Source of the DNA: CAVQJU01 sp963754955
Lineage (GTDB): Bacteria > Acidobacteriota > Vicinamibacteria > Vicinamibacterales > CAVVIG01
NCBI GenBank assembly: GCA_963754955.1
Contig: CAVWHY010000012.1
Location: 186,001-250,000, forward strand
DNA: 64,000 nt
Direction of reading: 5' to 3'
The notes under the pieces are model-generated. The model searched no databases, was not told where the DNA came from, and was given only the letters and a program-made list of their open reading frames with translations. Position numbers and translations under genes: made by a program. Numbering within the stretch: the stretch's first letter is position 1; each line of letters begins with the position of its first letter. Of this stretch, positions 1-8,423 are shown piece by piece.

Positions 1-2
1 AC

Positions 3-689
3 CGGATCGCAGCCGTCATCGTCGAGCCGATCGCCGGCAACATGGGCGTCGTCCCGCCGGCCGACGGCTTCCTTCGCGGACTGCGCAACCTGTGCGACGC
101 GCACGGGGCATTGCTCATCTTCGACGAAGTGATTTCCGGGTTCCGCGCGGCGCCCGGGGGCGCTCAGGAGATTGCAGGAGTGCGGCCGGACCTCACGTGT
201 CTGGGCAAGATCATCGGGGGCGGGCTGCCGGTGGGCGCCTACGGCGGCCGCGCCAGCCTGATGGCGCTCGTCTCGCCGTCAGGCCCCGTGTATCAGGCTG
301 GCACGCTGTCAGGGAACCCGCTCGCGATGACTGCCGGCATCTGGTGCCTCGATCGACTGTCGCCGAAGCTGTACCGCCACATCGCGGCGCTGGGTAGACG
401 ACTCGCAGACGGCCTGGCTGGCGCCGCGCGCGACGCGGGCATCGGGCTGCAGGTCAACGCGGTCGGATCGGTCCTGACCCCGTTCTTCACGGATCGCCCC
501 GTGCGCGACTACGCATCGGCAACAAGCGCGAACACCGATCGCTACGGTCGATTCTTCAGGGAGATGCTCGCCCGGAAGGTTTACCCGCCGCCCTCGCAAT
601 TCGAGGCGTGGTTCCTCTCGGCGGCGCACACGGTGAAGGACGTGGACACCACAATCGCGGCGGCCAGGGCCGCCATGCGCGCGCTGTAA
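3..689 (+). CDS. hemL: Glutamate-1-semialdehyde 2,1-aminomutase, C-terminal part (partial at window edge)
   Basis: This PLP enzyme turns glutamate-1-semialdehyde into 5-aminolevulinate, the C5-route entry to tetrapyrroles. The frame is open from base 3, so the N-terminal half lies outside the window. Visible family motifs are VIVEPIAGNMGVVPP, the PLP-aspartate segment LLIFDEVISGFR and the Schiff-base lysine in CLGKIIGGGLPVGA (Lys codon at 207-209). The C-terminus is complete and has the usual FEAWFLSAAHT segment. The gene converges on rseP with about 46 bases between stops. Other class III aminotransferases share the fold, but the GKIIGGGLPVGAYGG string is typical of HemL. Confidence 0.93.
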   Translation, partial: RIAAVIVEPIAGNMGVVPPADGFLRGLRNLCDAHGALLIFDEVISGFRAAPGGAQEIAGVRPDLTCLGKIIGGGLPVGAYGGRASLMALVSPSGPVYQAGTLSGNPLAMTAGIWCLDRLSPKLYRHIAALGRRLADGLAGAARDAGIGLQVNAVGSVLTPFFTDRPVRDYASATSANTDRYGRFFREMLARKVYPPPSQFEAWFLSAAHTVKDVDTTIAAARAAMRAL

Positions 690-735
690 GCGGCACGCGC
701 CCCTGCCCTGAAAGGGCCGCGCGACTTCGCGGGTG

Positions 736-2061
736 CTACCGCCAGGGCATCAGCCGCTCTATCCAGCTGATGCGCGTGAGGTCGTTGTAAATGACGGTCA
801 CCATGAGTGTCATGAGCACGACGAAGCCCGCCAGCAGCATCTTCTCTTTCACGCGGATGCTGAAGTCGCGGCGTGCCAGGCCCTCGAGACCCATGATGAA
901 GATGTGTCCGCCGTCGAGCAGCGGAATCGGCATGAGATTCAGCAAGCCGAGATTCAGGCTGATGGTCGCCATCAGGCTGATGAGCGCAATCCAGCCGAGT
1001 TGAGCCGTCTCGCCCGACACCTGGGCGATCGCGATCGGTCCCATCAACTGCTTCGGCGAGAGCTGGCGCGTGACGAGGCCCCAGATCGTCTGACCGATCA
1101 TCCCGGCCATCTGCACGTTGCGGCGGGCGCTCAATCCGAGCGCCTCAATCGCCGTCGGCTTGATGCTCCGCGTGTCGTCTACGGGCAGGACCCCGAGCCA
1201 CCCGACCGTTCCGTGGGTGTCCGGCGTGATGCTCAGCGTCATCGGGGTGCCGCCACGCAGGATCGAGACGCTCATCGTCTTGCCCGGATGCTTGGCGATC
1301 GCCTCGCGGAACTCGCTGTGGAACGTCATCGTCTTGCCGTCGACCGCCACGATCACGTCGCCGGCTTTGAGGCCCCCGCGCGCGCCCGGCTCGCCGGCGT
1401 TGACCGACAGGAGATGCGGGTGCACGTTCGGCAGGACGCCGATGTCGCCGATCTCGAACCGGTTCTGTCCCGCCGCGACGACAGGCGTCAGCTTGCGTGT
1501 GATGTCGAGTCCGTTGCGCAGCAGGCCGACGCTGATTTCGCGGTTCGGCCGCGCGCCGATCGTCACGAAGAACTGCTCCCAGTTGTCCACGCGGTGATCG
1601 GCGACGGAGACGATCCGATCGCCGGGAACGATATCGGCGGCCGCGGCCGGCGAGCCCGCCGCCACGGAACCAACGACGACGGGCTGGTCTTCGTAGCTTC
1701 CGACTTCCGCCCCCTGGTAGAGAACGACGGCGGTCAGCACGAACGCGAGCAGCAGGTTCATCACAGGGCCCATGATGAGCACCTGGAACCGCTCCCACCG
1801 CGTTTTCGACAGGAATTCGTCGGGCTGTCCCCCGGGCTCGTCTTCGGTCGTCTCGCCCGCCATCTTCACGTAGCCGCCAAGCGGCAGCGCGCCGATGCCG
1901 TACTCGGTGTCGCCGCGCCGGAAGCTGACGATCGTCGGGTTGAACCCGAGCTGAAATTTGAGGACGCGAATGCCCACGCGCTTCGCGGCCAGAAAATGAC
2001 CGAGCTCGTGCACGAACACCAGCACGCCGAGCACGAACAGGAATGAAAGAACGGTCGTCAC
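736..2061 (-). CDS. rseP: RIP metalloprotease RseP (site-2 protease)
   Basis: This is an integral membrane zinc protease of the S2P family (441 aa) that cleaves transmembrane substrates such as anti-sigma factors. The first membrane helix carries HELGH (residues 18-22) and the C-terminal membrane part carries the LLDGG metal-ligand motif. Two PDZ-like segments lie between them, around residues 125-300. The start is GTG, 10 bases after the dxr stop, so it is the last gene of uppS-cdsA-dxr-rseP, an order seen in many bacteria. Function by homology is secure; the substrate here is unknown. Confidence 0.95.
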   Translation of the reverse strand: MTTVLSFLFVLGVLVFVHELGHFLAAKRVGIRVLKFQLGFNPTIVSFRRGDTEYGIGALPLGGYVKMAGETTEDEPGGQPDEFLSKTRWERFQVLIMGPVMNLLLAFVLTAVVLYQGAEVGSYEDQPVVVGSVAAGSPAAAADIVPGDRIVSVADHRVDNWEQFFVTIGARPNREISVGLLRNGLDITRKLTPVVAAGQNRFEIGDIGVLPNVHPHLLSVNAGEPGARGGLKAGDVIVAVDGKTMTFHSEFREAIAKHPGKTMSVSILRGGTPMTLSITPDTHGTVGWLGVLPVDDTRSIKPTAIEALGLSARRNVQMAGMIGQTIWGLVTRQLSPKQLMGPIAIAQVSGETAQLGWIALISLMATISLNLGLLNLMPIPLLDGGHIFIMGLEGLARRDFSIRVKEKMLLAGFVVLMTLMVTVIYNDLTRISWIERLMPWR

Positions 2062-2071
2062 GGGCGTAACC

Positions 2072-3238
2072 TCAGGCCTTCAATTGTACCCCGCGGGCCG
2101 CTTCCTGAGAAAACTCGCGCGCCCACTGGTCCACCGCGCGAACGGCATCGATCGAGGTGACCTCGGCCGGTGTGTGTGCATTCATGGTCCGTTCGATGAT
2201 CTCGGGGATCGACGAAAAGCTCAGGCGCCCCTCGAGAAACCGTTCCACGGCGACCTCGTTGGCAGCGTTGAGCACCACAGGCAGGCTGCGGTCGGCATCG
2301 AGCGCCCGATAGGCGAGACGCAGGCAGGGAAACGCGACGGTATCGGGGACATCGAAGTCGAGACGGCCCGCCCGCACGAGATCCAGCGGCGGCAGAGACG
2401 CAGCCCAGCGCGCCGGGTACGAAAATGCATACTGTATCGGCAGCCGCATGTCCGTCACGCCAAGCTGTGCAATCGTGGAACCGTCGGTGAGCTCCACCAT
2501 TGAATGCACGACCGACTGCGGGTGGATGAGGACGTCGATCTGATCGGCGCGGACGCCGAACAGCCAGTACGCTTCGATCACTTCGAGGCCCTTGTTCATC
2601 AGCGTCGCGGAATCGATCGTGATCTTGCGGCCCATGCGCCAGGTCGGATGACGTAGCGCTTGCTCCGCGGTGACGGCGAGCAACTCCGATGCGCGGCGGC
2701 CGCGGAACGGTCCGCCCGAGGCGGTCAGGATGAGCCGCCGGATCTCCGTGGCGTCGCGCCCGTGCAGACACTGGTGAATGGCGTTGTGCTCGCTGTCGAC
2801 CGGCAGAATCGTGACGCCGCGCCGGCGCGCGGCTTCCGTCACGAGCCCGCCCGCCATCACCAGCACTTCCTTGTTCGCGAGGGCGATGGTCTTTCCGTGC
2901 TCGATTGCCGCAAGAACTGCTTCCAGCGCCTCGGTGCCGGACGAAGCGCAGAGCACGAGGTCCACATCCGGCGCGGTCGCGACCGCGACCAGTCCGTCAC
3001 GGCCTGACCCTGCCAGCACCGCGTCCTTCGCGCCGGCGGTACGCAGCCGATCGAGTGCCTGCCCCGACGCCATCGCGACGGTGTTCGGTCCGTACCGCGC
3101 CACCTGCTCGCCGAGCAGTTCGGAATTCTCTCCGGCGGCGAGGCCCACCACAGACAGGCGATCGGCGTGCGCGTCCACCACCGCCAGAGCGCTGCGGCCA
3201 ATTGAGCCGGTCGAGCCGAGAATGGCGATCCGCTTCAT
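2072..3238 (-). CDS. dxr: 1-deoxy-D-xylulose 5-phosphate reductoisomerase
   Basis: Dxr makes 2-C-methyl-D-erythritol 4-phosphate, the committed step of the MEP isoprenoid route, using NADPH. The protein is 388 aa, normal for the family. It opens with the nucleotide-binding motif ILGSTGSIG and contains ALANKEVLVMAGG, the metal and substrate region LPVDSEHNAIHQCL, and ASGGPFRG. I start at the ATG before KRIAILGSTG; the longer frame to 3298 would begin inside an inverted repeat and lacks family similarity. An 84-base repeat-containing gap separates it from cdsA upstream, while rseP follows after 10 bases. Confidence 0.96.
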   Translation of the reverse strand: MKRIAILGSTGSIGRSALAVVDAHADRLSVVGLAAGENSELLGEQVARYGPNTVAMASGQALDRLRTAGAKDAVLAGSGRDGLVAVATAPDVDLVLCASSGTEALEAVLAAIEHGKTIALANKEVLVMAGGLVTEAARRRGVTILPVDSEHNAIHQCLHGRDATEIRRLILTASGGPFRGRRASELLAVTAEQALRHPTWRMGRKITIDSATLMNKGLEVIEAYWLFGVRADQIDVLIHPQSVVHSMVELTDGSTIAQLGVTDMRLPIQYAFSYPARWAASLPPLDLVRAGRLDFDVPDTVAFPCLRLAYRALDADRSLPVVLNAANEVAVERFLEGRLSFSSIPEIIERTMNAHTPAEVTSIDAVRAVDQWAREFSQEAARGVQLKA

Positions 3239-3322
3239 CAGTCGGTGATCAGTGGGCGGGTGATCAGTGGACACGGATCGGTGAACACGGCTGACCACCG
3301 ATCACTGATCACCGACCACTGG
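3239..3322. repeat. Intergenic inverted repeat between cdsA and dxr
   Basis: This gap is built from variants of the word GGTGATCAGTG. A perfect 11-base arm at 3244-3254 is matched by its reverse complement at 3303-3313, and partial copies lie between (3260-3270, 3281-3290). It sits inside an otherwise tight same-strand operon. It could form a large RNA or DNA hairpin; a role is not shown. Confidence 0.75.
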
Positions 3323-4135
3323 CTACACATGCTTGAGCACGATGTAATACACGGGCGCCGCGAAGAGCAGCGCGTCGATGCGATCGAGCACGCCGCCGTG
3401 GCCCGGAATCAGCGCGGAGCTGTCCTTCACGCCGGCGCTTCGCTTGAGCATGGATTCGAAGAGATCGCCGACGATGCCGAGCGCGACCACCGTGGCGCCG
3501 AGCGCGACGCGGATCGGGAGCGGCACGGCGGGCAGCCACCAGTGGCCGACCACGGCCATCAGGAGGGTCCCGAACACGAACCCACCGACGGCGCCCTCGA
3601 CGGTCTTCTTCGGGCTGACGGCCGGCGCCAGCGGGCGCCGGCCGAACAGGCGTCCGGTGTAGTACTGCGCTGTGTCGCTCACGATCACCGTCAGCATCAG
3701 CAGGAACAGCCCCCGCGCGCCACTCATCTGGCGGACGGCGATCAGCGCACCGATCGGCAGGCCCAGGTACAACATCGGAAACGTGGCAGCCGATGCCCGG
3801 CCGATGGCGTCGCGATCGCCGCGCCACGACGCGAGCGCCAGCGTGGCGAGGACGATCATGGCCGACATCAACACGGTGTCCAGCGCGACCGCCATGCCGA
3901 CGACCGCGTCGTCGATCCAGCGCCAGGACGAGACGCCAATCGACGCCGCGAGCGTCGCTATGGCACCTGCAACCGCGGGGACGGGCAGCCCCGCGGCATC
4001 GGCCAGGCGGCAGTACTCGATGAACGCGAGCAGCAGCAGCGCTTCGGCAACGACGAAGAAGAGAGCCGGCGGCGCCAGCCAGACGATGGCGAGGGCGAAG
4101 GCGATGAGCGCGGCGCCGCTCAGTACGCGGGTCAC
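3323..4135 (-). CDS. cdsA: Phosphatidate cytidylyltransferase
   Basis: CdsA makes CDP-diacylglycerol from CTP and phosphatidic acid in the cytoplasmic membrane. The 270 aa protein is almost entirely hydrophobic helices and ends with the family signature: LKRSAGVKDSSALIPGHGG followed by VLDRID, including the metal-binding Asp residues. It has a GTG start overlapping the uppS stop by four bases (GTGA), which implies translational coupling. It supplies phospholipid precursor next to genes for undecaprenyl phosphate synthesis. Confidence 0.95.
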   Translation of the reverse strand: MTRVLSGAALIAFALAIVWLAPPALFFVVAEALLLLAFIEYCRLADAAGLPVPAVAGAIATLAASIGVSSWRWIDDAVVGMAVALDTVLMSAMIVLATLALASWRGDRDAIGRASAATFPMLYLGLPIGALIAVRQMSGARGLFLLMLTVIVSDTAQYYTGRLFGRRPLAPAVSPKKTVEGAVGGFVFGTLLMAVVGHWWLPAVPLPIRVALGATVVALGIVGDLFESMLKRSAGVKDSSALIPGHGGVLDRIDALLFAAPVYYIVLKHV

Positions 4136-4932
4136 TTCGCGCCGAGCGCGACGGGCGCAGCCGGCGATGCCTTGATCCCGCCGTAGCGTCTGTCGCGCTT
4201 CTGGTACGCGAGGATGGCCTCGAGCAGGTGGCGGCAGCGGAAATCGGGCCAGAGCGTATCGGTGACCCAGATCTCCGCGTAGGCGATCTGCCAGAGCAGG
4301 AAGTTGCTCACGCGCATTTCGCCGCTCGTGCGGATCAGCAGGTCCGGATCCGGCTGGCCGGCGGTGTAAAGGAACTCGCCGAACCGCCGCTCGTCAAGAT
4401 CGTCGGCCTTGACGCCTGCGGCGATCGCGCGGCGCGCGGCGTCGACGATTTCAGCGCGGCCTCCGTAGTTCAGCGCGATGTTGAACCGCATGCCCGTGTT
4501 GGACGCGGTGCGCCGCACGCCCGCCGCAAGCTCGTCCTGGACGTCGGGGGGCAGCTCCTCGTGGCGGCCGATGACCTGGAACCTGATGTTGTTGCGGAGC
4601 AGCGTCTCGAGCTCGAGCCGGAGATACCGCTTGAGGAGCGTCATCAGCGTGTTGACTTCGGTGCGGGGGCGCTTCCAGTTCTCGATCGAGAACGCGTACA
4701 GCGTGAGGACTTCGATGCCGAGCCGGGCGGAGGTTTCCACGACGTCGCGGACCGATTCGATGCCGGCGCGGTGTCCCTCGACGCGCGGCAGATGCCGCTG
4801 CGCGGCCCACCGGCCGTTGCCGTCCATGATGATCGCGACATGCGCGGGCAACTGCTCGAAGTTGACCTCGCGCGCGAGCGCGGTGTCGGACGACCCCGCC
4901 GGAATCCACGCCAGGAGCTGGTCAAGCGACAT
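4132..4932 (-). CDS. uppS: Undecaprenyl diphosphate synthase
   Basis: This cis-prenyltransferase elongates farnesyl diphosphate to the C55 carrier lipid used in cell-wall synthesis. At 266 aa it has all family blocks: IIMDGNGRWA with the catalytic Asp, GHRAG, TLYAFSIENWKRP, and the C-terminal LLIRTSGEMRVSNFLLWQ and AYAEIWVTDTLWPDF. About 25 residues precede the first block, which is common. It lies downstream of truA across a tandem-word repeat and overlaps cdsA by four bases. Confidence 0.96.
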   Translation of the reverse strand: MSLDQLLAWIPAGSSDTALAREVNFEQLPAHVAIIMDGNGRWAAQRHLPRVEGHRAGIESVRDVVETSARLGIEVLTLYAFSIENWKRPRTEVNTLMTLLKRYLRLELETLLRNNIRFQVIGRHEELPPDVQDELAAGVRRTASNTGMRFNIALNYGGRAEIVDAARRAIAAGVKADDLDERRFGEFLYTAGQPDPDLLIRTSGEMRVSNFLLWQIAYAEIWVTDTLWPDFRCRHLLEAILAYQKRDRRYGGIKASPAAPVALGAK

Positions 4933-4964
4933 TCGGAGTCCTTCGTCGCAAGGGGAAATTGTAA

Positions 4965-5062
4965 CCCGATTCAGTCGGCAGTCGGCAGTCGCGCAGTCAG
5001 CAGTCAGCAGTCAGAAGCCGCGAGTCACCAGCCACGAGCCACCAGCCCCGAGTCCCGAGCCC
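4965..5062. repeat. Intergenic tandem heptamer-like repeat between truA and uppS
   Basis: Six imperfect copies of CAGTCGG or CAGTCAG stand in tandem, followed by variants of CACGAGCCACCAGCC up to the truA stop. Unlike the dxr site, clear inverted arms are not obvious. No coding frame here has support. Confidence 0.7.
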
Positions 5063-5830
5063 CTAGTAATCCACGCGCACGAGAAACAAGCCGTGGGCGG
5101 GAGCGGTGGGACCGGCCCCGGTTCGATCGCGCGACGCGAGCACCTCGCTCATCCAGTCCGAGCCGCGCCGCCCGCACCCGACCTCGACCAGGCTGCCGGC
5201 AATCGCGCGCACCATGTGCCGGAGAAAGCCGCTGCCGGAAATCTCGTACGTGATCAGCCGCCCGGCCGATCGACGCGGCGCCGCCGGATCCTCCGGCTCG
5301 GCGATCATGCGCGACGCGAACACCTCGCGGCCCGTGGTGCGCTGCGTGCCGTCGGCGGCCTGAAACGCCGCGAAATCGTGGCGCCCTTCGAGGGCACCCG
5401 CGGCGGCCTGCATGGCGTCGAGTGCCAGGGGCGCCCTGACAAACCACGCGTACGACTGCTCGAAGGGGCTGGCGACATCCGCGTTCCAGATCCGGTATCG
5501 GTACGTCTTTGACTTCGCTCCAAACCTCGCGTGAAACGACGCAGGCGCCTCATCGGCCAAGACGACGCGCACGGAATCAGGCAGATGGTTGTTCAGTGCC
5601 CGCTGGACCACCGCTGCCGTGATGTCTCGGCGCAACGTGAAGCTCGCGACCTGGCCGAGCGCGTGCACGCCTGCATCGGTCCGCCCCGCTCCGTGCACCG
5701 TCACGTCGCGATCGTCTAGCGTGCGCAGCGCGTCTTCGAGGAGCCCCTGGACGGAAACGCCGTTGGCCTGGCGCTGCCACCCGACATACGGGCCGCCGTC
5801 GTACGCGATCGTTATTTTGAACGTCGGCAA
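5063..5830 (-). CDS. truA: tRNA pseudouridine synthase A
   Basis: TruA converts uridines 38-40 of the anticodon stem to pseudouridine. The 255 aa protein starts with the family N-terminus (ITIAYDGGPYVGWQRQ) and holds the catalytic aspartate in GRTDAGVHALGQVASF (Asp52). Later blocks include KTYRYRIWN and GSGFLRHMVRAI. The only start that keeps the N-terminal motif is a TTG directly after the pyrE stop codon, with no spacer, so translation is probably coupled to pyrE. Confidence 0.94.
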   Translation of the reverse strand: MPTFKITIAYDGGPYVGWQRQANGVSVQGLLEDALRTLDDRDVTVHGAGRTDAGVHALGQVASFTLRRDITAAVVQRALNNHLPDSVRVVLADEAPASFHARFGAKSKTYRYRIWNADVASPFEQSYAWFVRAPLALDAMQAAAGALEGRHDFAAFQAADGTQRTTGREVFASRMIAEPEDPAAPRRSAGRLITYEISGSGFLRHMVRAIAGSLVEVGCGRRGSDWMSEVLASRDRTGAGPTAPAHGLFLVRVDY

Positions 5831-6409
5831 CTAGACGGCCAGCTGGCGTGATCCGGGCTTCACGACCGGCACCGATTGCGCGCAGAGCGGGCACGCCTCG
5901 GGCTCGTAGGTCGGCAGCGACACCTCCAGCAGCGCGGCAAACGGCACGTCGAATTGCGGGGCCGTTCCGCTCCGGTTGACGATCGACGCCGCGCCGACGA
6001 CCTGGCCGCCGGCCGCTCTCGCCACCTGCATCGTCTCGCGCGTCGATCCGCCTGTCGTCAGTACGTCTTCGACGACGAGCACGCGATCGGCGGGTGACAG
6101 CGTAAAGCCCCGCCGCAGCGTGAGCACGCCGTCCTGGCGTTCGGCGAAGATCGCGCGCACGCCGAGGGCGCGGCCGACTTCCTGCCCGATCACGACGCCG
6201 CCGAGGGCCGGCGACAGGACGACGGTCGGCCGCCAGGCGCGGGCGCGTTCGGCGATGGCGCGCGCCAGCGTCTCGGCATGCCGCGGGTACTGGAGCACGA
6301 GCGCGCACTGCAGGTAGCCGGCGCTGTGGAGGCCGGAGGTGAGGCGGAAATGTCCTTCGAGGAGCGCGCCGGACCGCCGGTACAGATCGAGGAGTTCATC
6401 GCGTGTCAC
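5831..6409 (-). CDS. pyrE: Orotate phosphoribosyltransferase
   Basis: PyrE joins orotate to PRPP, giving orotidine 5-phosphate. The 192 aa protein has the PRPP-binding loop VLVVEDVLTTGGSTRE and the N-terminal substrate region FRLTSGLHSAGYLQC. The start is GTG, 57 bases from the divergent glycosyltransferase start. It is unlinked to the two other pyr clusters of this window and instead leads truA. The C-terminus carries a CPLC pair, as in several long PyrE variants. Confidence 0.93.
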   Translation of the reverse strand: MTRDELLDLYRRSGALLEGHFRLTSGLHSAGYLQCALVLQYPRHAETLARAIAERARAWRPTVVLSPALGGVVIGQEVGRALGVRAIFAERQDGVLTLRRGFTLSPADRVLVVEDVLTTGGSTRETMQVARAAGGQVVGAASIVNRSGTAPQFDVPFAALLEVSLPTYEPEACPLCAQSVPVVKPGSRQLAV

Positions 6410-6465
6410 GCCTTCAACGTAGAACGAAAAACAGAAAACGTAAAGCCCTCTGTTAGACTCGCAGC

Positions 6466-7263
6466 GTGCCGAAGGTGTCGGTCACGGTGATTACGCGAAA
6501 CGAGGCCGCCGATGTCGGCGACGCCCTCGCCTCGGCGGCCTGGGCCGACGAGCTCGTCGTCGTGGATTCCCAGAGCACCGACGACACGGTGGCGATCGCG
6601 CGGCGGTACACGGATCGCGTGATCGTCCGCGAGTGGCCCGGTTATCACGCGCAGAAGAATTTCGCCGCGTCGCTCGCCAGCCACGACTGGATCCTGTCAC
6701 TCGACGCGGACGAGCGCGTGACGCCTGCGCTGGCCGCGGAAATCGGCCGGTCACTGCAGCAGGAACCCGCGCACAAAGGATTTCATATCCCCCGCGCGAC
6801 GTGGCATCTCGGGCGCTGGATTCGTACGACGGATTGGTACCCGGACTACCAGCTTCGGCTCTACGATCGACGGGCTGCGCAGTGGACGGGCCGCTACGTC
6901 CACGAGTCGCTCGCCGTTAACGGATCGATCGGCCGGCTGCGCGAAGAGCTGCAGCATTACGCCTACCGCGACATCTCCGAACACCTCGAGACGATCGATC
7001 GCTACACCACGTTCGCCGCGCGGCAGATGCACGAGCAGGGCCGCCGCGCCGGCTGGCTGCAGGTCGCGGGACATCCGCCGCTCGCTTTCCTGCGTAATTA
7101 CCTGCTCAAGGGCGGCATCGCGGACGGCGTACCGGGCCTGATCATCTCGACGATGAATGCGTACTACGTCGGGCTCAAGTTCGCGAAGTTGTGGGAGATG
7201 CAAGAGGTTCAGGGTTCAGCGTTCAGGGTTCAGGGTTCGAATCCCGAGAACCGCGAACCTTGA
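6466..7263 (+). CDS. Family 2 glycosyltransferase (WaaE/KdtX-like)
   Basis: This is a cytoplasmic-face GT-A glycosyltransferase of about 265 aa. It shows the start VSVTVITRNEAADV, a nucleotide-sugar region VVVDSQSTDDT, and the Asp motif DWILSLDADERV, followed by YPDYQLRLYDR. This arrangement is typical of the WaaE/KdtX-like family that adds sugars to lipopolysaccharide core. The start is GTG. The last roughly 20 residues, after KLWEMQ, are encoded by the intergenic tandem repeat and are probably not part of the ancestral protein. The donor and acceptor cannot be read from sequence. Confidence 0.85.
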   Translation: MPKVSVTVITRNEAADVGDALASAAWADELVVVDSQSTDDTVAIARRYTDRVIVREWPGYHAQKNFAASLASHDWILSLDADERVTPALAAEIGRSLQQEPAHKGFHIPRATWHLGRWIRTTDWYPDYQLRLYDRRAAQWTGRYVHESLAVNGSIGRLREELQHYAYRDISEHLETIDRYTTFAARQMHEQGRRAGWLQVAGHPPLAFLRNYLLKGGIADGVPGLIISTMNAYYVGLKFAKLWEMQEVQGSAFRVQGSNPENREP

Positions 7264-7289
7264 ACCCTGAACCTTGAACCTTGAACCTG
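7205..7289. repeat. Inverted tandem-word repeat at glycosyltransferase junction
   Basis: The left part repeats GGTTCAG and GTTCAGG several times. The right part is its reverse complement in tandem (TGAACCT, TTGAACC). The centre GGGTTCGAATCCC is a palindrome. The block overlaps the last codons of the upstream glycosyltransferase and runs right up to the ATG of the next one at 7290. Confidence 0.85.
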
Positions 7290-8423
7290 ATGTTCTCGCT
7301 TCACATCGACACCGCCCGGACGTGGCGGGGCGGCCAGAACCAGGTGCTGCTCACCGTCAACGGCCTGAGGGAAATCGGGCATCGGGCAGCGCTGGTCGCG
7401 CACCCGGACGGTGAGCTGAGGCGCCGGGCCGCCGAAGGGCTCGAGCTGGTCCCCCTCGCGCCACGCACCGAGATGGATCTGTCGGCGGCGTGGCGATTCG
7501 CGCGCGTGCTCAAGCGGCTGCAGCCGGCCGTGGTTCACGCACACGACGCGCACGGCGTGGCCATGGCGTCGCTGGCGCTCTCGCTGGGCGGCGCAGGCGC
7601 CAGGGGCCCTGCACTGGTCGCGTCGCGCCGCGTCGACTTTCACCTGCGCCGGAATTCGTTTTCCCGCTGGAAACATCGCCAGGTGGACTGCTTTATCTGC
7701 GCGTCAGAGGCGATCAGGCAGATGCTGGTGGCCGATGGCGTACCTCCGGACCGTACGCTGACCGTTCACGAGGGCATCGATCTCGACCACGTGCGTTCGG
7801 CGCGGCCCGTCAACGTGCACGAGGCGTTCTGGCTGCCTCACGGCGCCCCGGTCGTCGGCAACGTCGCCGCGCTGGTCCCGCACAAGGGCCAGCGCCATCT
7901 GATCGAGGCCGCTCACCTCGTGATCCAGCAGATGCCTGACGTGCGCTTTCTGATTCTCGGCGAAGGAGAGCTCCGCGACGCGCTGGAGCGCCAGGTGCGC
8001 GAGCACCATCTCGAGAAGCACGTGTTCCTTCCGGGATTTCGAACCGACGTCCTCGGCTGCATGAAGAGCTTCGACCTGTTCGTGATGAGCTCGCTCACGG
8101 AAGGCCTCGGCACGGCGTTGCTCGATGCGATGGCCTGCGGGAGGGCCATCGTCGCCACGCGGACAGGGGGCATTCCCGAAGTCGTCGAAGACGGCGAGAC
8201 GGGACGCCTTGTGCCACCGCGCGACCACGCAGCGATGGCGCAGGCGATTCTGGCCATGCTCGCCGACGATGAACGGCGTCGCCGGATGGGCGAAGCCGGC
8301 TTCGCGCGCGTGCAGAAACGCTTTACGGTCGAACGGATGGTTGCCGAGACCGCCGCCGTGTACGCGCGCGTGGGCGGCAGACACCGCGCAGAGGACACTG
8401 GGCATCACCCTGCGCGCGGCTGA
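7290..8423 (+). CDS. Glycosyltransferase family 4/1 (GT-B fold)
   Basis: This is a GT-B type glycosyltransferase of about 377 aa, most likely in lipopolysaccharide or exopolysaccharide assembly with its upstream neighbour. The N-terminal half has LHIDTARTWRGGQNQVLLTVNGL and AVVHAHDAHG. The C-terminal half has VPHKGQRHLIEA, the nucleotide-sugar region MSSLTEGLGTALLDAMACG and IVATRTGGIPEVVEDGETG. I prefer the ATG at 7290; a TTG at 7281 adds three residues inside the repeat. Its 3-prime end overlaps the oppositely oriented TIGR02757 gene by about 100 bases. Confidence 0.88.
   Translation: MFSLHIDTARTWRGGQNQVLLTVNGLREIGHRAALVAHPDGELRRRAAEGLELVPLAPRTEMDLSAAWRFARVLKRLQPAVVHAHDAHGVAMASLALSLGGAGARGPALVASRRVDFHLRRNSFSRWKHRQVDCFICASEAIRQMLVADGVPPDRTLTVHEGIDLDHVRSARPVNVHEAFWLPHGAPVVGNVAALVPHKGQRHLIEAAHLVIQQMPDVRFLILGEGELRDALERQVREHHLEKHVFLPGFRTDVLGCMKSFDLFVMSSLTEGLGTALLDAMACGRAIVATRTGGIPEVVEDGETGRLVPPRDHAAMAQAILAMLADDERRRRMGEAGFARVQKRFTVERMVAETAAVYARVGGRHRAEDTGHHPARG

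Noticed and set aside
733..2046. Long plus-strand open frame opposite rseP
   Set aside because: Its translation is His/Arg/Asp-rich shadow sequence of a well-supported minus-strand gene; such frames arise in high-GC DNA.
7236..7250. GGGTTCGAATCCC looks like a tRNA T-arm
   Set aside because: It is the palindromic centre of an inverted tandem repeat; no D-arm, anticodon arm or acceptor stem is present around it.
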